A DNA stretch of 64,000 bases from JANOSH01 sp031415695 (GCA_031415695.1 JANOSH010000047.1:124001-188000); one strand, 5' to 3'. Shown: positions 34,606 through 44,159, counted from the stretch's first letter. Translations and numbers: made by a program. Notes: a model not told the origin generated them from the letters alone.

Positions 34606-35738
34606 ACATCGAACCCCATCGGTAATTCATCGCGGCTCCAACCGAGCAGTTCAACGGCTTGGCGACACGCGAACCGGTCGGTCATTCCAGCCACATATGT
34701 GACCGCTACCCATGCCAGCCCCTGTGTCGCTGCGACTTCGAGACGGTCGGCCGGAAGATGCTGGGGGCGGGCAAGATAGTTGTCGACCAGCGCCCGCAAA
34801 ACCCGGATGACAGCGCTTGCCTGCGTCTGTGATTGGGGTCGTAGGTATATGCGCTCGTAGTTGAACATCCGGAAGGCAGCGAGCGCATCGGCGGGCCCAT
34901 TCGGCATACCTATGCGTCCGGTCGCCTGGGACGTACCGACCATGGCAGTAATGAAGGACTCGATCTGTGCTCCGCGGTCCGACCCGACCTGTTCGAACAC
35001 CTCGGCGGGTAGGTCTCTTGGCGTTACCAAGCCGGTAGTGCATGCGTCTTCGAAGTCGTGACAGACGTAGGCGATTCGGTCGGCCCAGGCCACCACTTCA
35101 CCTTCGGCGGTACTGGGTGCGGGACGGGACCACGAGTGATTACGGATGCCGTCGAGGGTCTCGACGCACAGATTCAACGGGGTGAGGACCACGTCGGCAC
35201 CCCAAACGGCGTGATCGAATCCACCGTCGATGTAGGGTGACAGTGCGTCTTCACTGGCATGACCACCTGGGCCGTGTCCGCAATCGTGGCCAAGGGCAAT
35301 GGCCTCGGTAAGCGCCTCGTTGAGTCCTAGCGCTCGACTGACGGCCACTGCCACCTGTGCTACCTCGAGCGCGTGCGTGAGGCGCGTGCGCTGATGATCG
35401 TCGGGAAAGACAACCACCTGTGTCTTTCCGGCCAGACGACGAAACGCTGCCGAGTGCAAGATGCGGTCTCGGTCTCGTTCAAAACAGGTACGTAGCTCGT
35501 CGGGCTCCTCGTCGATTGCTCGCTGACCCGCCCCGCTCGACACGGTGGCACCGGGTGCCAGACGCACGAGTTCGGCTTGCTCGCGTCGTTCGCGGCCGAC
35601 CACGGTCAAGACACCGGGTCCGACGACCGTTCCAAAATGAGCGACCCTAATAGAGTCGTCCTGGTAACCAGCCATGGTAGATGCCCACCGCTGTGTTCGT
35701 TGTGTGTCATCCATGTTGTTACCCATATCGCCGTCCAT
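34602..35738 (-). CDS. dgt: dGTPase-like HD-domain deoxynucleoside triphosphate triphosphohydrolase
   Basis: This 378-residue HD-superfamily protein has the metal-site motifs RTRLTHALEVAQ (first His), GHDCGHGPGGH (HD pair), and DRIAYVCHDFEDA (distal Asp). Such enzymes cleave dNTPs to nucleoside and triphosphate. The first 70 or so residues before ERDRDRILHSAAFRRLAGKTQ are poorly conserved, and several in-frame ATGs occur in the first 25 codons (35738, 35726, 35713), so the start is uncertain. It lies reversed between rpmA and obg. The stop codon lies inside the right target duplication of the mobile element. The call of dGTPase-like is by family; substrate range is not known. Confidence 0.85.
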   Translation of the reverse strand: MDGDMGNNMDDTQRTQRWASTMAGYQDDSIRVAHFGTVVGPGVLTVVGRERREQAELVRLAPGATVSSGAGQRAIDEEPDELRTCFERDRDRILHSAAFRRLAGKTQVVVFPDDHQRTRLTHALEVAQVAVAVSRALGLNEALTEAIALGHDCGHGPGGHASEDALSPYIDGGFDHAVWGADVVLTPLNLCVETLDGIRNHSWSRPAPSTAEGEVVAWADRIAYVCHDFEDACTTGLVTPRDLPAEVFEQVGSDRGAQIESFITAMVGTSQATGRIGMPNGPADALAAFRMFNYERIYLRPQSQTQASAVIRVLRALVDNYLARPQHLPADRLEVAATQGLAWVAVTYVAGMTDRFACRQAVELLGWSRDELPMGFDV

Positions 35739-35836
35739 CCTGCAGTGCTTGTAAGGCTATCGGGTGGGTGTGACACAGTGGCCGCCAGTACCGAAGCCGG
35801 TATGGGGGTCAGGTGCGGCTAACCTCCGTACGCCCT

Positions 35837-37081
35837 ATGAGTGCATTTGTCGATGAAGCCGGTTTGAACATATGTGGTGGTGATGGCGGTGCTGGCTGTG
35901 TCAGCTTCCGTCGTGAGGGCCCCGTAACGATGGGTGGACCCAACGGTGGCGATGGCGGCAAGGGTGGAGACGTGTGGCTGCTGGCTGATCGTAACGTCTC
36001 GTCACTCTTGGCTTTCCGTGACCATCCCCACCGTGTTGCCGCCAACGGAATCCACGGCAAAGGCAAGGATATGCACGGCCGAACCGGGGCCGACATGGTC
36101 GTCCACGTTCCCGAAGGAACCGTGGTCCGAGATTTGTATACCGGTGAAGTGCTTGCCGACCTCGTGAATCACGGCGACCGATGGCTCGGAGCCGATGGCG
36201 GGCGGGGCGGGAGGGGAAATGCACGTTTCTTATCGAACCGCCGTCGCGCACCAAGCTTCGCCGAACAGGGGGAACACGGCCTCGAACGCTGGACTCGGCT
36301 CGAGCTCAAGCTCATGGCCGACGTTGCCCTCGTCGGCTTTCCGAATGCTGGAAAGAGCACGTTCATCAGTCGCATCTCGGCGGCGAAACCCAAGATCGCC
36401 AACTACCCCTTTACTACTCTCGAGCCGCACCTTGGTGTGGTCCGTATCGCCGACGGTGCCGAAATGATTGTGGCTGATATTCCCGGTTTGATCGAAGGGG
36501 CCAGCGAGGGTCGCGGGCTCGGTCATCAGTTCCTGCGGCATATCGAACGAGCGCGAGTCCTGTGTGTGCTGGTCGACCTTGCATCCGAGGAGGAGCGCAG
36601 CGCCGATGACCAGGCCACCGTGCTCCTAGAAGAACTTCGCGCCTACCAACCCGAGCTACTCGAACGACCTCGCCTTATCGTCGGCACTAAGACCGACGTC
36701 CAGCAGTACCCGTTCGACGGGCTCACTATGTCGGCGGTTACCGGCGATGGCGTCACAGAGGTGGTCCGAGAGCTGTATCACCTCGTCGAGGGTGTTCGCC
36801 AGGCAATCGCCCCCGAGGAAAGCTACGTCGTGCTGCGTCCCACGGTCGATGGGGTAAAGATCGCTCGCGAGGCAGACGGTGAATGGCGCATAGTCGGTCG
36901 CGACGCCGAACGGGTGGTGGCACTGTCCGACATTACAAGTCCCGATGCTCAGTCCTACATCGATACCCGCTTAGAGCGCCTCGGTGTTCCAAAGTTGTTG
37001 GCCCGCGCCGGGGCCGTCGAAGGTGACATTGTTTGGATTGGTACCTTTAGCTTCGATTACCAACCCGACACTGTGCGATGA
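35837..37081 (+). CDS. obg: GTPase Obg/CgtA, ribosome assembly
   Basis: This protein (414 aa) has the glycine-rich Obg fold at residues 1-160 (GGDGGAGCVSFRRE, GGPNGGDGGKGGDVW), the G domain with G1 GFPNAGKST at 167-175, G3 DIPGLIEGA and a G4 GTKTD, and the actinobacterial-type OCT C-terminal domain (VVLRPTVDGVKI). It binds the 50S subunit during late assembly and responds to ppGpp. ATG 35837 is chosen because it begins the Obg fold; a longer frame starts at 35813. It overlaps proB (ATGA). In most genomes it directly follows rpmA; the reverse-strand dgt and the mobile element separate them here. Confidence 0.96.
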   Translation: MSAFVDEAGLNICGGDGGAGCVSFRREGPVTMGGPNGGDGGKGGDVWLLADRNVSSLLAFRDHPHRVAANGIHGKGKDMHGRTGADMVVHVPEGTVVRDLYTGEVLADLVNHGDRWLGADGGRGGRGNARFLSNRRRAPSFAEQGEHGLERWTRLELKLMADVALVGFPNAGKSTFISRISAAKPKIANYPFTTLEPHLGVVRIADGAEMIVADIPGLIEGASEGRGLGHQFLRHIERARVLCVLVDLASEEERSADDQATVLLEELRAYQPELLERPRLIVGTKTDVQQYPFDGLTMSAVTGDGVTEVVRELYHLVEGVRQAIAPEESYVVLRPTVDGVKIAREADGEWRIVGRDAERVVALSDITSPDAQSYIDTRLERLGVPKLLARAGAVEGDIVWIGTFSFDYQPDTVR

Positions 37082-38181
37082 CGTCGGTCGTTTACCGCAC
37101 CGTTGTTGTCAAGATCGGTTCGTCGTCGCTCACCAATGAGCTAGGCGTCATCAACGAAGGCAGTATCGCCAAGCTGTGCAACGAGGTGGCGGCAGCTCGC
37201 GCCAACGGTCATCGTGTCATCATCGTCACATCGGGTTCGGTTTCGGCCGGTGTGGCTGCGTTGGGGCTTGCTCAGCGACCAACCGACACGCCAACACTGC
37301 AGGCCCTGTCGGCGGCAGGGCAGCCGCGGCTCATGCAGGTGTACGACCGCGAGCTTTGTCGACACGGTCTAGTGCCGGCACAGGTGCTCCTGACGCCTGT
37401 CGATTTCGTGAATCGGAAGCAATACCTGCATGCCCGCCAGACCATTAACCGGCTGCTTGAACTTGGTGCCATCCCCATCGTCAACGAGAACGACGCCATC
37501 GCCGACCACAAGATCCGCTTCGGCGACAACGACCGCATCGCCGCGCTGCTGTCGCACCTCATTCGCGCCGACCTGCTCGTCTTGCTGACCGACACCGATG
37601 GCCTCTATACGTCGGACCCCCGGGTGCACCCCGGTGCCGCGGTAGTTTCGACCGTCGAAGCCGATGACCCCATGCTGCATGTGCAAGCCGGGTCAACGGG
37701 CTCCAACCGGGGGAGCGGTGGCATGGCGTCGAAGCTGTCGGCGGCGCGAATCGCCTCGTCATCGGGTATCCCGGCCGTGATTGCTCACGCCAGCCGCCAC
37801 AATGCTCTAGCCGACGCGCTTGGCGGTCGCACCGAGTTCGGCACGACGTTTCGGGCCCTCGATCGGCGGCTGTCGGCACGCAAACTGTGGATTGCATTTG
37901 CGGCTGGCACAGCTGGACGTCTGATTGTTGACGCCGGCGCGCAACGTGCCGTTGTCGACGCTCATCGTTCGTTGTTACCGGCGGGCATCACCGAGGTAGA
38001 CGGCGAATTCGATACCGGCGACACCGTCGACATTGTTGGCCCAACCGGTGTTGTCTTTGCTCGCGGAATGGTTGCCTATCCATCGAGCGCGCTGCGACGA
38101 ACGTCGGGTGTACGACGCGACGAGCGCGACGCCGACGTAACCCACGAGGCCGTCAACCGTGACGACCTCGTGGTGTTGTAG
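37078..38181 (+). CDS. proB: Glutamate 5-kinase
   Basis: This protein (367 aa) phosphorylates glutamate as the first step of proline synthesis. The amino-acid kinase domain has VVVKIGSSSLTNE, IIVTSGSVSAGV, IPIVNENDAIA, FGDNDRIAALLSHLIRADLLVLLTDTDGLY and GSGGMASKLSAARIA. A C-terminal PUA domain covers about residues 275-360. It overlaps obg by four bases, a common pairing. It is convergent with the pspA-like gene, with only 9 bases between the stop codons. proA is not in the window. Confidence 0.96.
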   Translation: MTSVVYRTVVVKIGSSSLTNELGVINEGSIAKLCNEVAAARANGHRVIIVTSGSVSAGVAALGLAQRPTDTPTLQALSAAGQPRLMQVYDRELCRHGLVPAQVLLTPVDFVNRKQYLHARQTINRLLELGAIPIVNENDAIADHKIRFGDNDRIAALLSHLIRADLLVLLTDTDGLYTSDPRVHPGAAVVSTVEADDPMLHVQAGSTGSNRGSGGMASKLSAARIASSSGIPAVIAHASRHNALADALGGRTEFGTTFRALDRRLSARKLWIAFAAGTAGRLIVDAGAQRAVVDAHRSLLPAGITEVDGEFDTGDTVDIVGPTGVVFARGMVAYPSSALRRTSGVRRDERDADVTHEAVNRDDLVVL

Positions 38182-38190
38182 TCACAAACG

Positions 38191-38964
38191 TTAGGCCGTG
38201 GCGGTGGGGCCGGGCAGTTGCTGCTCGATCGCGGCCGGAGCCGGTGACAGACCGAGTTCGGCTTTCATTTGGGCAAGGCGTGATTGCGCCTCGACGTCGG
38301 CTGTGGCATTTTCGATTTCCAACATAGAGTTGTCGACCGACAACGCCTGCAACTCGGTCGCGGCCGACGCTTTCGCGTAGCGCTGCTCGATCTTCAATCG
38401 TACTTCTTCGAGCGACGGCACATCTTTTCCGAGCGTGGCGTTCATGGACGCCATGGCCGAATTCATCTGCTCTTGCATCTTGGCCTGCTCCAGCTGAGAG
38501 AGCAGCTTTTGACGCTCGGACAACTTCTTTTGCAGCTGCGCAGCGTTTGCTTGCACGGCAGCCTTCGCCGAATCAGACGCCTTGGTGGCTTGAAGTACCA
38601 TCGCCTTTTGGTCCTCGACCTGTTTCTCGAGGCCAATGAGTTTGTTGGCGAGCGAGCTGGCGGCGGCATTCATCTGAGTTGCCTTGGCGGTATCGCCAGC
38701 CTTTTCGGCCTCGGAGGCGAGCATGAGTGCCTGACGGGCATTGGCGTTGACCTTGGTCAGTTCGTCGAGCGACCGGTTGAGGCTGATTTCGCCTTGCTTT
38801 TGACCAGCGATGACGTTGGCGGCCTGTTCACGCAGACGACGATCTTGATCTTGGGCTTCGATGAGCGCCTGCTCGATCTGGACCTTCGGGTCGGCTCTTT
38901 CATCGAACGAGCCGCTGAGCTTGGCTGCCAGGTACTTCCACCATTTACGCATGACGTTGAACAT
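38191..38964 (-). CDS. PspA/IM30 (Vipp1) family membrane-stress protein
   Basis: This 257-residue protein is almost entirely alpha-helical and coiled-coil, starting MFNVMRKWWKYLAAKLSG. The segment DPKVQIEQALIEAQDQDRRL is typical of the PspA N-terminal region (DP..L.Q.I.e...). A helical hairpin covers about residues 30-150 and the tail is Pro/Ala-rich. PspA proteins coat damaged inner membranes. It is the last gene of a six-gene operon headed by an AAA+ ATPase, 9 bases after murJ, so it is probably an effector of envelope maintenance. No PspF or PspB/C homologue is seen. Confidence 0.85.
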   Translation of the reverse strand: MFNVMRKWWKYLAAKLSGSFDERADPKVQIEQALIEAQDQDRRLREQAANVIAGQKQGEISLNRSLDELTKVNANARQALMLASEAEKAGDTAKATQMNAAASSLANKLIGLEKQVEDQKAMVLQATKASDSAKAAVQANAAQLQKKLSERQKLLSQLEQAKMQEQMNSAMASMNATLGKDVPSLEEVRLKIEQRYAKASAATELQALSVDNSMLEIENATADVEAQSRLAQMKAELGLSPAPAAIEQQLPGPTATA

Positions 38965-38973
38965 CCGAACAAT

Positions 38974-40545
38974 CTATCTGCCGAAGGACCGGACCTGTGC
39001 CACCTCGGGAGCTTGAAGCACTGTCAGGGTTCCAATGTAGGCGGCGATGCCCAGTACACCGACCACGATGAGCCGCAACCATGCCCCAGCGCCGGTGTCC
39101 GAGCCAACGAGGCCAGAGCCCAGCCACATGACCTCGCCGCACACAATCGTGGAGAGCACAAGCCTGCCAAAGCCAGCGGCAAGGAGCGGCAGTTCGAGCC
39201 CGCCATTGAGTTTGTTGTTGAACGACGCCACCGCCAATATTAGGGCGACGATGTACGCAATGGAGAATGCCCATGCCAGCCCAGCCACGCCGAATCGGGG
39301 CACAAGTGCAATGGCCAGAACGACGTTCAAGACGTTTTCGACCAGATTGATAGCGAACGGTGTCCGAGTGTCATTGTGCGCATAGAAACCTCGGAGAGCG
39401 AACAAGTAGCCGCCAAGGGCAAACAACCCCACCCCGAATCCCGCGACAGTGGAAGCGAGAGTTACTGGCGATTCTCCCGTGAAGAACCCTCGTTCTAAAA
39501 CAACTGATACGAGCGGACGCCCGAGCGCAACTAAAGCGGCACCCGCGGGGAGTAAGAGTCCAACAATGGTGATCAGTCCAAGACGGAAGTTTTTGACGAG
39601 TTTACGTTTGTCGTGGGCCAGCCGGCTCCGTGACAGCTCGGGACCGAACGTGGTGATAACCGACATAGCGAGTAATCCGATCGGCAGCTGCACGATGAGA
39701 TACCCGAGCTGGTACACCGTGACCCCGGACGAGCCCGGCCGCGCAAGGATTGTGACGAGCGCTAGCGCCACCTGGTTGGCAACGGTGTAACCGATAGTCC
39801 AGGTGGACAGCTTGAGTAGCCGACGAACCGCTGGATGTCGACGGTTGAAGCGCAAGCTGATCGGGACCCGAGCCTGGCGCAGCGCCGGTAAGAGAGCGAG
39901 TGCCATCACGACGACACCCAAGGTGGTAGCAAGGCCGATTAAGATGACCACGGTATTGTTACGGGATGCGGCTTCGAGCGTGCGCTCGCTTTCGAGTTTG
40001 CTGCCGAGGGTCGACAACCCCAAGATGACGATGACGTTGTTGACGACCGGGGCCCAAGCAGCGGCAAAATAGTTCCGGCGGGCGTTCAGTAAGGCAGTGG
40101 CGAGGAAGGTCAGGCCGTAGAAGAGGATTTGGGGAAGACACAGCACGGCAAACAGCGTCGTGACACCGCGAAACTGGGCCACGTCCAACTCGGAGGGTGT
40201 CCGTAGCGTGTACACCCAGACGATCAACGGAGCCACCACCACCGCCACCACGGTGAGCAACAACATGCCGATTAGAGAGGTACCCACTATGGCGCGCGTG
40301 GCATCGTCGTCCTTGCTATCGGCATACTCGACGAACAGCGGAACAAGACTTGCCGTGAGGATTCCGCCGAGCGCCAACTCGTATATTTGGTTCGGTATGT
40401 TGTTCGCCGTGTTGTACGCATCGGCCAGCGCCGGCTGTACGAGTGCGACCAGCAGCACATATCGAGCGAATCCAGTAAGGCGCGACATCATTGTGCCAAG
40501 GGCAACAGTGGTGTTAGCCCTCAGCAAATCGCCGGCTGTGCTCAA
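38974..40545 (-). CDS. murJ: MurJ-type lipid II flippase
   Basis: This protein (523 aa) has about 14 membrane helices and belongs to the MOP exporter superfamily. MurJ-like segments include GTMMSRLTGFARYVLLVA, PNQIYELALGGILTASLVPLFVEY and the later GFYAHNDTRTPFAINLVENVLNVVLA. It should flip lipid II for wall synthesis. Its start is TTG 40545, overlapping the TGA of the upstream gene, so translation is coupled. The location inside an operon with PspA and VWA genes is unusual; in actinobacteria murJ commonly sits near the origin by parA or trxA. Another murJ elsewhere cannot be excluded. Confidence 0.92.
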   Translation of the reverse strand: MSTAGDLLRANTTVALGTMMSRLTGFARYVLLVALVQPALADAYNTANNIPNQIYELALGGILTASLVPLFVEYADSKDDDATRAIVGTSLIGMLLLTVVAVVVAPLIVWVYTLRTPSELDVAQFRGVTTLFAVLCLPQILFYGLTFLATALLNARRNYFAAAWAPVVNNVIVILGLSTLGSKLESERTLEAASRNNTVVILIGLATTLGVVVMALALLPALRQARVPISLRFNRRHPAVRRLLKLSTWTIGYTVANQVALALVTILARPGSSGVTVYQLGYLIVQLPIGLLAMSVITTFGPELSRSRLAHDKRKLVKNFRLGLITIVGLLLPAGAALVALGRPLVSVVLERGFFTGESPVTLASTVAGFGVGLFALGGYLFALRGFYAHNDTRTPFAINLVENVLNVVLAIALVPRFGVAGLAWAFSIAYIVALILAVASFNNKLNGGLELPLLAAGFGRLVLSTIVCGEVMWLGSGLVGSDTGAGAWLRLIVVGVLGIAAYIGTLTVLQAPEVAQVRSFGR

Positions 40546-41336
40546 TTGCTTGGGCGCCCCTGTGGCAGCTGCGTTTGCGTTGCGTTGAGTTCCGGTATGT
40601 CGATGTCACCCGATGCCGCTTGGCGGGTCTCGTCCATTGCTTGGCGGATCGCTTCAAGTTCGTGCACCATCGAATCGACCTCGCTGTCCAGGCTGGTGAG
40701 ATCGGACGAACCCGTAACCGAGAGCTCAACCGACCGTGCAATTAGCTCATCGCGACGGGCATCGAGAAGTTGTAATCGGCTTTTAACATCCTCGGACACA
40801 GCGAAGAGCCGTTGTATCGAAGCGTACTGAGCCTCGACCGCCGCAACGGTTCGTTGCTTGGTAGGTCCCTCTGGAAGCTGTTGGGCACGCTCAAGCTTGT
40901 GATACACGGCAGTGGGATCGAGTTCATGCAGCGCACCGTCGATCTCGTGGCCGCGTTGAGCAATCTGCCAGCAGTCGTTGAGACCTTCGTCGAGCCGTGC
41001 CGATACCTCTCGCAAACGGTCCTGGAGTGGGCCGGGCTTCATTGCCTTCACCGTTCGCTGGAAGCGTTGACCATCGGACTGTGCACCGATGACAAAGTTG
41101 CGCCACGGATCACGCAGCGCAAACGGGTCGAGCTGACGGTTCGAGGAGCCCTTCGGAACGGCGAGGAAGACCCTGGTCGCCCATGCGCCAATTCCTAACG
41201 CGACGCCGAGAACCGGCCCGGCTACGACGATGCCCACAGCGGCACCCGCACCGGCGAGCATGATGCCGAGTGGTGACGTGATGGCGCGAGCTACCGGACG
41301 CGTAAAGAAGCGATCACGAAAGCTCAACTGGGCCAT
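40542..41336 (-). CDS. Membrane-anchored coiled-coil protein of unknown function
   Basis: This 264-residue protein has one or two N-terminal hydrophobic segments (LGIMLAGAGAAVGIVVAGPV, LGVALGIGAWATRVFLAV; residues 23-60) followed by a soluble, Arg/Glu-rich helical part (REVSARLDEGLNDCWQIAQR, YHKLERAQQLPEG, VKSRLQLLDARRDELIARSV) that looks like coiled coil. The C-terminus is Gln/Pro/Asn rich. Long helices with an N-terminal membrane anchor are reminiscent of PspA partners, but no family was recognised. It overlaps murJ and lies 12 bases after the VWA gene. Confidence 0.75.
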   Translation of the reverse strand: MAQLSFRDRFFTRPVARAITSPLGIMLAGAGAAVGIVVAGPVLGVALGIGAWATRVFLAVPKGSSNRQLDPFALRDPWRNFVIGAQSDGQRFQRTVKAMKPGPLQDRLREVSARLDEGLNDCWQIAQRGHEIDGALHELDPTAVYHKLERAQQLPEGPTKQRTVAAVEAQYASIQRLFAVSEDVKSRLQLLDARRDELIARSVELSVTGSSDLTSLDSEVDSMVHELEAIRQAMDETRQAASGDIDIPELNATQTQLPQGRPSN

Positions 41337-41348
41337 AGACGAACAATC

Positions 41349-43178
41349 CTAGAAGTTCGACACAACGGCAGTGAAGACCTGCTCGATGGTGGCAGGGTTA
41401 CTGGCGTCGTACACGGCAGAACGGCTGGCCTCGGCAATCTGACGAAGGATGGCAAGGTCGGCATCTTTGCCGTACGCGATGGGGAAGACCCGAATAGCCG
41501 ATACCGCTGCGCCCTCGGATCCGGACTGCAGCGTCGACAACAAGGTGCTGAGCTGTTGTGCGTCGTCGGCCTTCTTGCCGTCGTCGTTGCGGCCATCGGT
41601 CAAGAGCACTACCGCGTTGATTTTCTTCGGGTCGTAGTTCTCGGCCATCTCCTCGACCGATCTGGCCGCCACGTCGTACAGCGGCGTGCCTGACACTGGG
41701 CTCAGACCATCAATCTTGCCTCGCATGCCTTCACGTTGCACCCCAATAGGGCCTACCTTCAACAGGTCGACAAAGTTCACATTTTTGTCGCCGGTGAGGC
41801 TAGTTGAAAAGATCCGCAAACCCACTTCGTCGTCGTCTTTAAATTGTCCGAGTGCCGAGATAGCGGCCCGCTTCGCCAAATCGAGTTTGGTCTCGGAACT
41901 ACCAGCGACGGCAGGTTCGCCCATCGATCCAGAAACGTCCATGACCAGCATCACGCGAGCCGTCTTGCGCTGTTCGGCCCATCGGTTAAGGATCTCGACC
42001 ATGACAGGCGGTGTTGGCACGTCGAGAACGGCTTGGGGCTGGGCCGGGTCGACCCCATTCTTCAGCTCGATTGGCGCGCCAACCGCCACGGACGGGTTGC
42101 CCGGGCGGAAGCCATACTTGAGCACCTTTTCCTGGTTAGCGGCGAGCAGCACGAATGTCTCGAACAGTGCGGCAGCTTGTTTTTGTTCGGCGGTCACCCA
42201 GGGCGCATTGAGAATGATGAACGGGCTGTCGCTAAAAAGGGTTCCCTCGCTGGGATAGATCGCTACGAGTGGCTCGCGGGGAATCCGAGGGCGTTCGCCC
42301 GCTGACAGCTCACCGTCGGGGTTGCCAAGGTTGTAGTCGATGACGCTCTTTTCTTCAACAGCAACCGCAGAGGCGTACGACAGGGCGGAGCCTCGGGCAT
42401 CAGCGGCAAACCAGTTGTTGAGGAACGTCATAGTGATGTCGCCGTAATGAACAACGGAACTTTCGACACTCTTGGCGAACTCGACAACGTCGGGACGGGC
42501 AAGATCTTCCTTGGTCAGGTCACGGCTCTTGGAGGTCGCGGCGTAGTACTGGGCAATGGTGAAGTTGAGCCCGCTCGTGGAGAAGTTCGGGTTTGTCTTT
42601 CCAAGCCGGAACGGCCCCCACTCAGGATGGTTGTATTTGGCCCACCCCTGAGGGTCATTGGCAAGTGCAACGATGTCTTTGAATCCAATGGGCTTGGACG
42701 GGTATCCCAGTTCTTTCGCCATACGCCCGGGCATAGCAATCACCAGCGGGGTAAGGATGAACGGCTTGCCCTCGGGAGCGAGGGTCGTACCGGCGCGTTC
42801 GTTGACAATGGCACCCCAACCACTGGCGGCAGGAGACCAGATGACCGGCTTGGGGCCCTCGGCTTCCTCGTTAGTCCAGCCATTGATCAGTGCCGTAGCT
42901 GCACCGCCTGAGGACTTCTTGGTGACGTTTACGGCAACGCACTTCTTGGCGACCTTGGCTTCTTTGGAAGCGTTGAAGTCCTTCGCGAGTTCTTGTAGGA
43001 GCGCAATCTTTTCGGAACTGACGGCCATCTGCACGGCGATGCATTTACCCGCATCAAATGAGCCACCCGTGCCCGACCCATTGCCGCCGGTGGTAGTCGT
43101 GGACGACGGTGTCGGGAGAGTGCATGCGGTTACGGCGGCAAGGAGGGCAACGGTGCTCAGTAGGCGATGGGATTTCAT
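41349..43178 (-). CDS. Substrate-binding and von Willebrand A domain lipoprotein
   Basis: This 609-residue protein has a lipoprotein signal with lipobox AVTAC (C19), a Thr/Gly linker, a periplasmic solute-binding-protein-like region at about residues 45-380 (PVIWSPAASGWGAIVNE, FRLGKTNPNFSTSG, PLVAIYPSEGTLFSDSPFIIL), and a VWA domain from about 405. The MIDAS residues are complete: D414-x-S416-x-S418, T498 and D528 (DVSGSMGEP, SGTPLYD, LLTDGRND). It is thus an extracytoplasmic, probably metal-dependent, adhesion or sensing protein. ATG 43178 overlaps the stop of the upstream gene. It is encoded with a CbxX-type AAA+ ATPase and a second binding-like protein. Confidence 0.85.
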   Translation of the reverse strand: MKSHRLLSTVALLAAVTACTLPTPSSTTTTGGNGSGTGGSFDAGKCIAVQMAVSSEKIALLQELAKDFNASKEAKVAKKCVAVNVTKKSSGGAATALINGWTNEEAEGPKPVIWSPAASGWGAIVNERAGTTLAPEGKPFILTPLVIAMPGRMAKELGYPSKPIGFKDIVALANDPQGWAKYNHPEWGPFRLGKTNPNFSTSGLNFTIAQYYAATSKSRDLTKEDLARPDVVEFAKSVESSVVHYGDITMTFLNNWFAADARGSALSYASAVAVEEKSVIDYNLGNPDGELSAGERPRIPREPLVAIYPSEGTLFSDSPFIILNAPWVTAEQKQAAALFETFVLLAANQEKVLKYGFRPGNPSVAVGAPIELKNGVDPAQPQAVLDVPTPPVMVEILNRWAEQRKTARVMLVMDVSGSMGEPAVAGSSETKLDLAKRAAISALGQFKDDDEVGLRIFSTSLTGDKNVNFVDLLKVGPIGVQREGMRGKIDGLSPVSGTPLYDVAARSVEEMAENYDPKKINAVVLLTDGRNDDGKKADDAQQLSTLLSTLQSGSEGAAVSAIRVFPIAYGKDADLAILRQIAEASRSAVYDASNPATIEQVFTAVVSNF

Positions 43179-44140
43179 GGACGGACTTGGCTCCAATGCA
43201 ACTGTGCGGCTTCCATGCCAACGGCGTCGGGAAGATTTTTTGCTACAACCCCGGGTAGCCATCGATTCTTCCCGAGTTCGGCAATGAGTGCCTCGGTTAT
43301 GGCCTTGCTCGCTGTTCCCGACAACGTGACTAATTCCACCGTGACAATCACCTCAGGTGTTGGCACGAGGGTCTTGAACGCGGCAACGTCGGGAACTTCG
43401 GCTGCCAGCGCGGCGACAAGGAAGAACTTGGTGGCCGGGAAGACTACGTCGTCGGTCAGCGGCCTGGTGTTGGTGGCCTCGAGGCTTCGAGACCAAGGAG
43501 AGACGGGGTCGAGGTTCGCTTTGTCGATCAATGGGGTTCCCGCTTTGCCCGCCAATGCGGCGGCGAAGACGGTAAGACCCGACGCCGAGCCGAGCGGATC
43601 TCGATGCGTGAAGGTGACCGTATTCCATGCGGCCTGACCTCCGGCATCGGACCATTTGCCGTCGACCTTGTCGCCAATGCACGACCATGCCAGCGTTGGA
43701 CACGCCTTGTTCATGGCTGCGATGCGGTCGTCTCGACCGAACAACACGACGCTGGTTCCGGCAAGGGTTGTGGACTTCAGCGCGCTGGCGCTACCAACGG
43801 CTGCCTGCTTGCTGCGGGCGATGTCTCCCCACGGTGATAGCGTGAGCCAAAGACCCGCGCTCTTGCCCTGGGCAACATCGGCCACCGTTTCGCCGGCCTG
43901 CTCGACCGTCAGGTTTAGTCCCAACGATGTGGCCACGGCGGCGCAGACAGCCTTGAGTTCTGTGATGCAATGCAAATCTCGGTTGGAACCCGATGGAGGT
44001 GCCGACGGTGCGTTCGGGTCGAGTGCAATAGTGGTCGCCTGATCGGTCGTTGCCGAGCGGTCGACAATGACGCGTCGGATTGCCAACGCACCAACCACCA
44101 TCACCACGGCGGCAACAAGAGCAAGGAGACGTTTGACCAT
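43175..44140 (-). CDS. Membrane-anchored solute-binding-like protein of unknown function
   Basis: This 321-residue protein starts with MVKRLLALVAAVVMVVGALA, a membrane anchor or uncleaved signal, then has a bilobal type-2 binding-protein feel: AGLWLTLSPWGDIARSKQ, TTLAGTSVVLFGRDDR, ASGLTVFAAALAGKAG, FPATKFFLVAALAAE. It shares the general pattern of the binding region of the next gene, with which it overlaps by four bases (ATGA), so the two may be a diverged pair. ATG 44140 is preferred to the longer frame to 44377, which runs into the AAA+ gene. The ligand is unknown and no ABC permease is nearby, which argues against a transport role. Confidence 0.7.
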   Translation of the reverse strand: MVKRLLALVAAVVMVVGALAIRRVIVDRSATTDQATTIALDPNAPSAPPSGSNRDLHCITELKAVCAAVATSLGLNLTVEQAGETVADVAQGKSAGLWLTLSPWGDIARSKQAAVGSASALKSTTLAGTSVVLFGRDDRIAAMNKACPTLAWSCIGDKVDGKWSDAGGQAAWNTVTFTHRDPLGSASGLTVFAAALAGKAGTPLIDKANLDPVSPWSRSLEATNTRPLTDDVVFPATKFFLVAALAAEVPDVAAFKTLVPTPEVIVTVELVTLSGTASKAITEALIAELGKNRWLPGVVAKNLPDAVGMEAAQLHWSQVRP

Positions 44141-44159
44141 TGCTAGAAGGATAGGGCTA

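Noticed and set aside
41349..44140. ABC transporter binding proteins
   Set aside because: No permease or transport ATPase is nearby, one protein has a VWA domain, and the ATPases present are AAA+ proteins of the CbxX and MoxR types.
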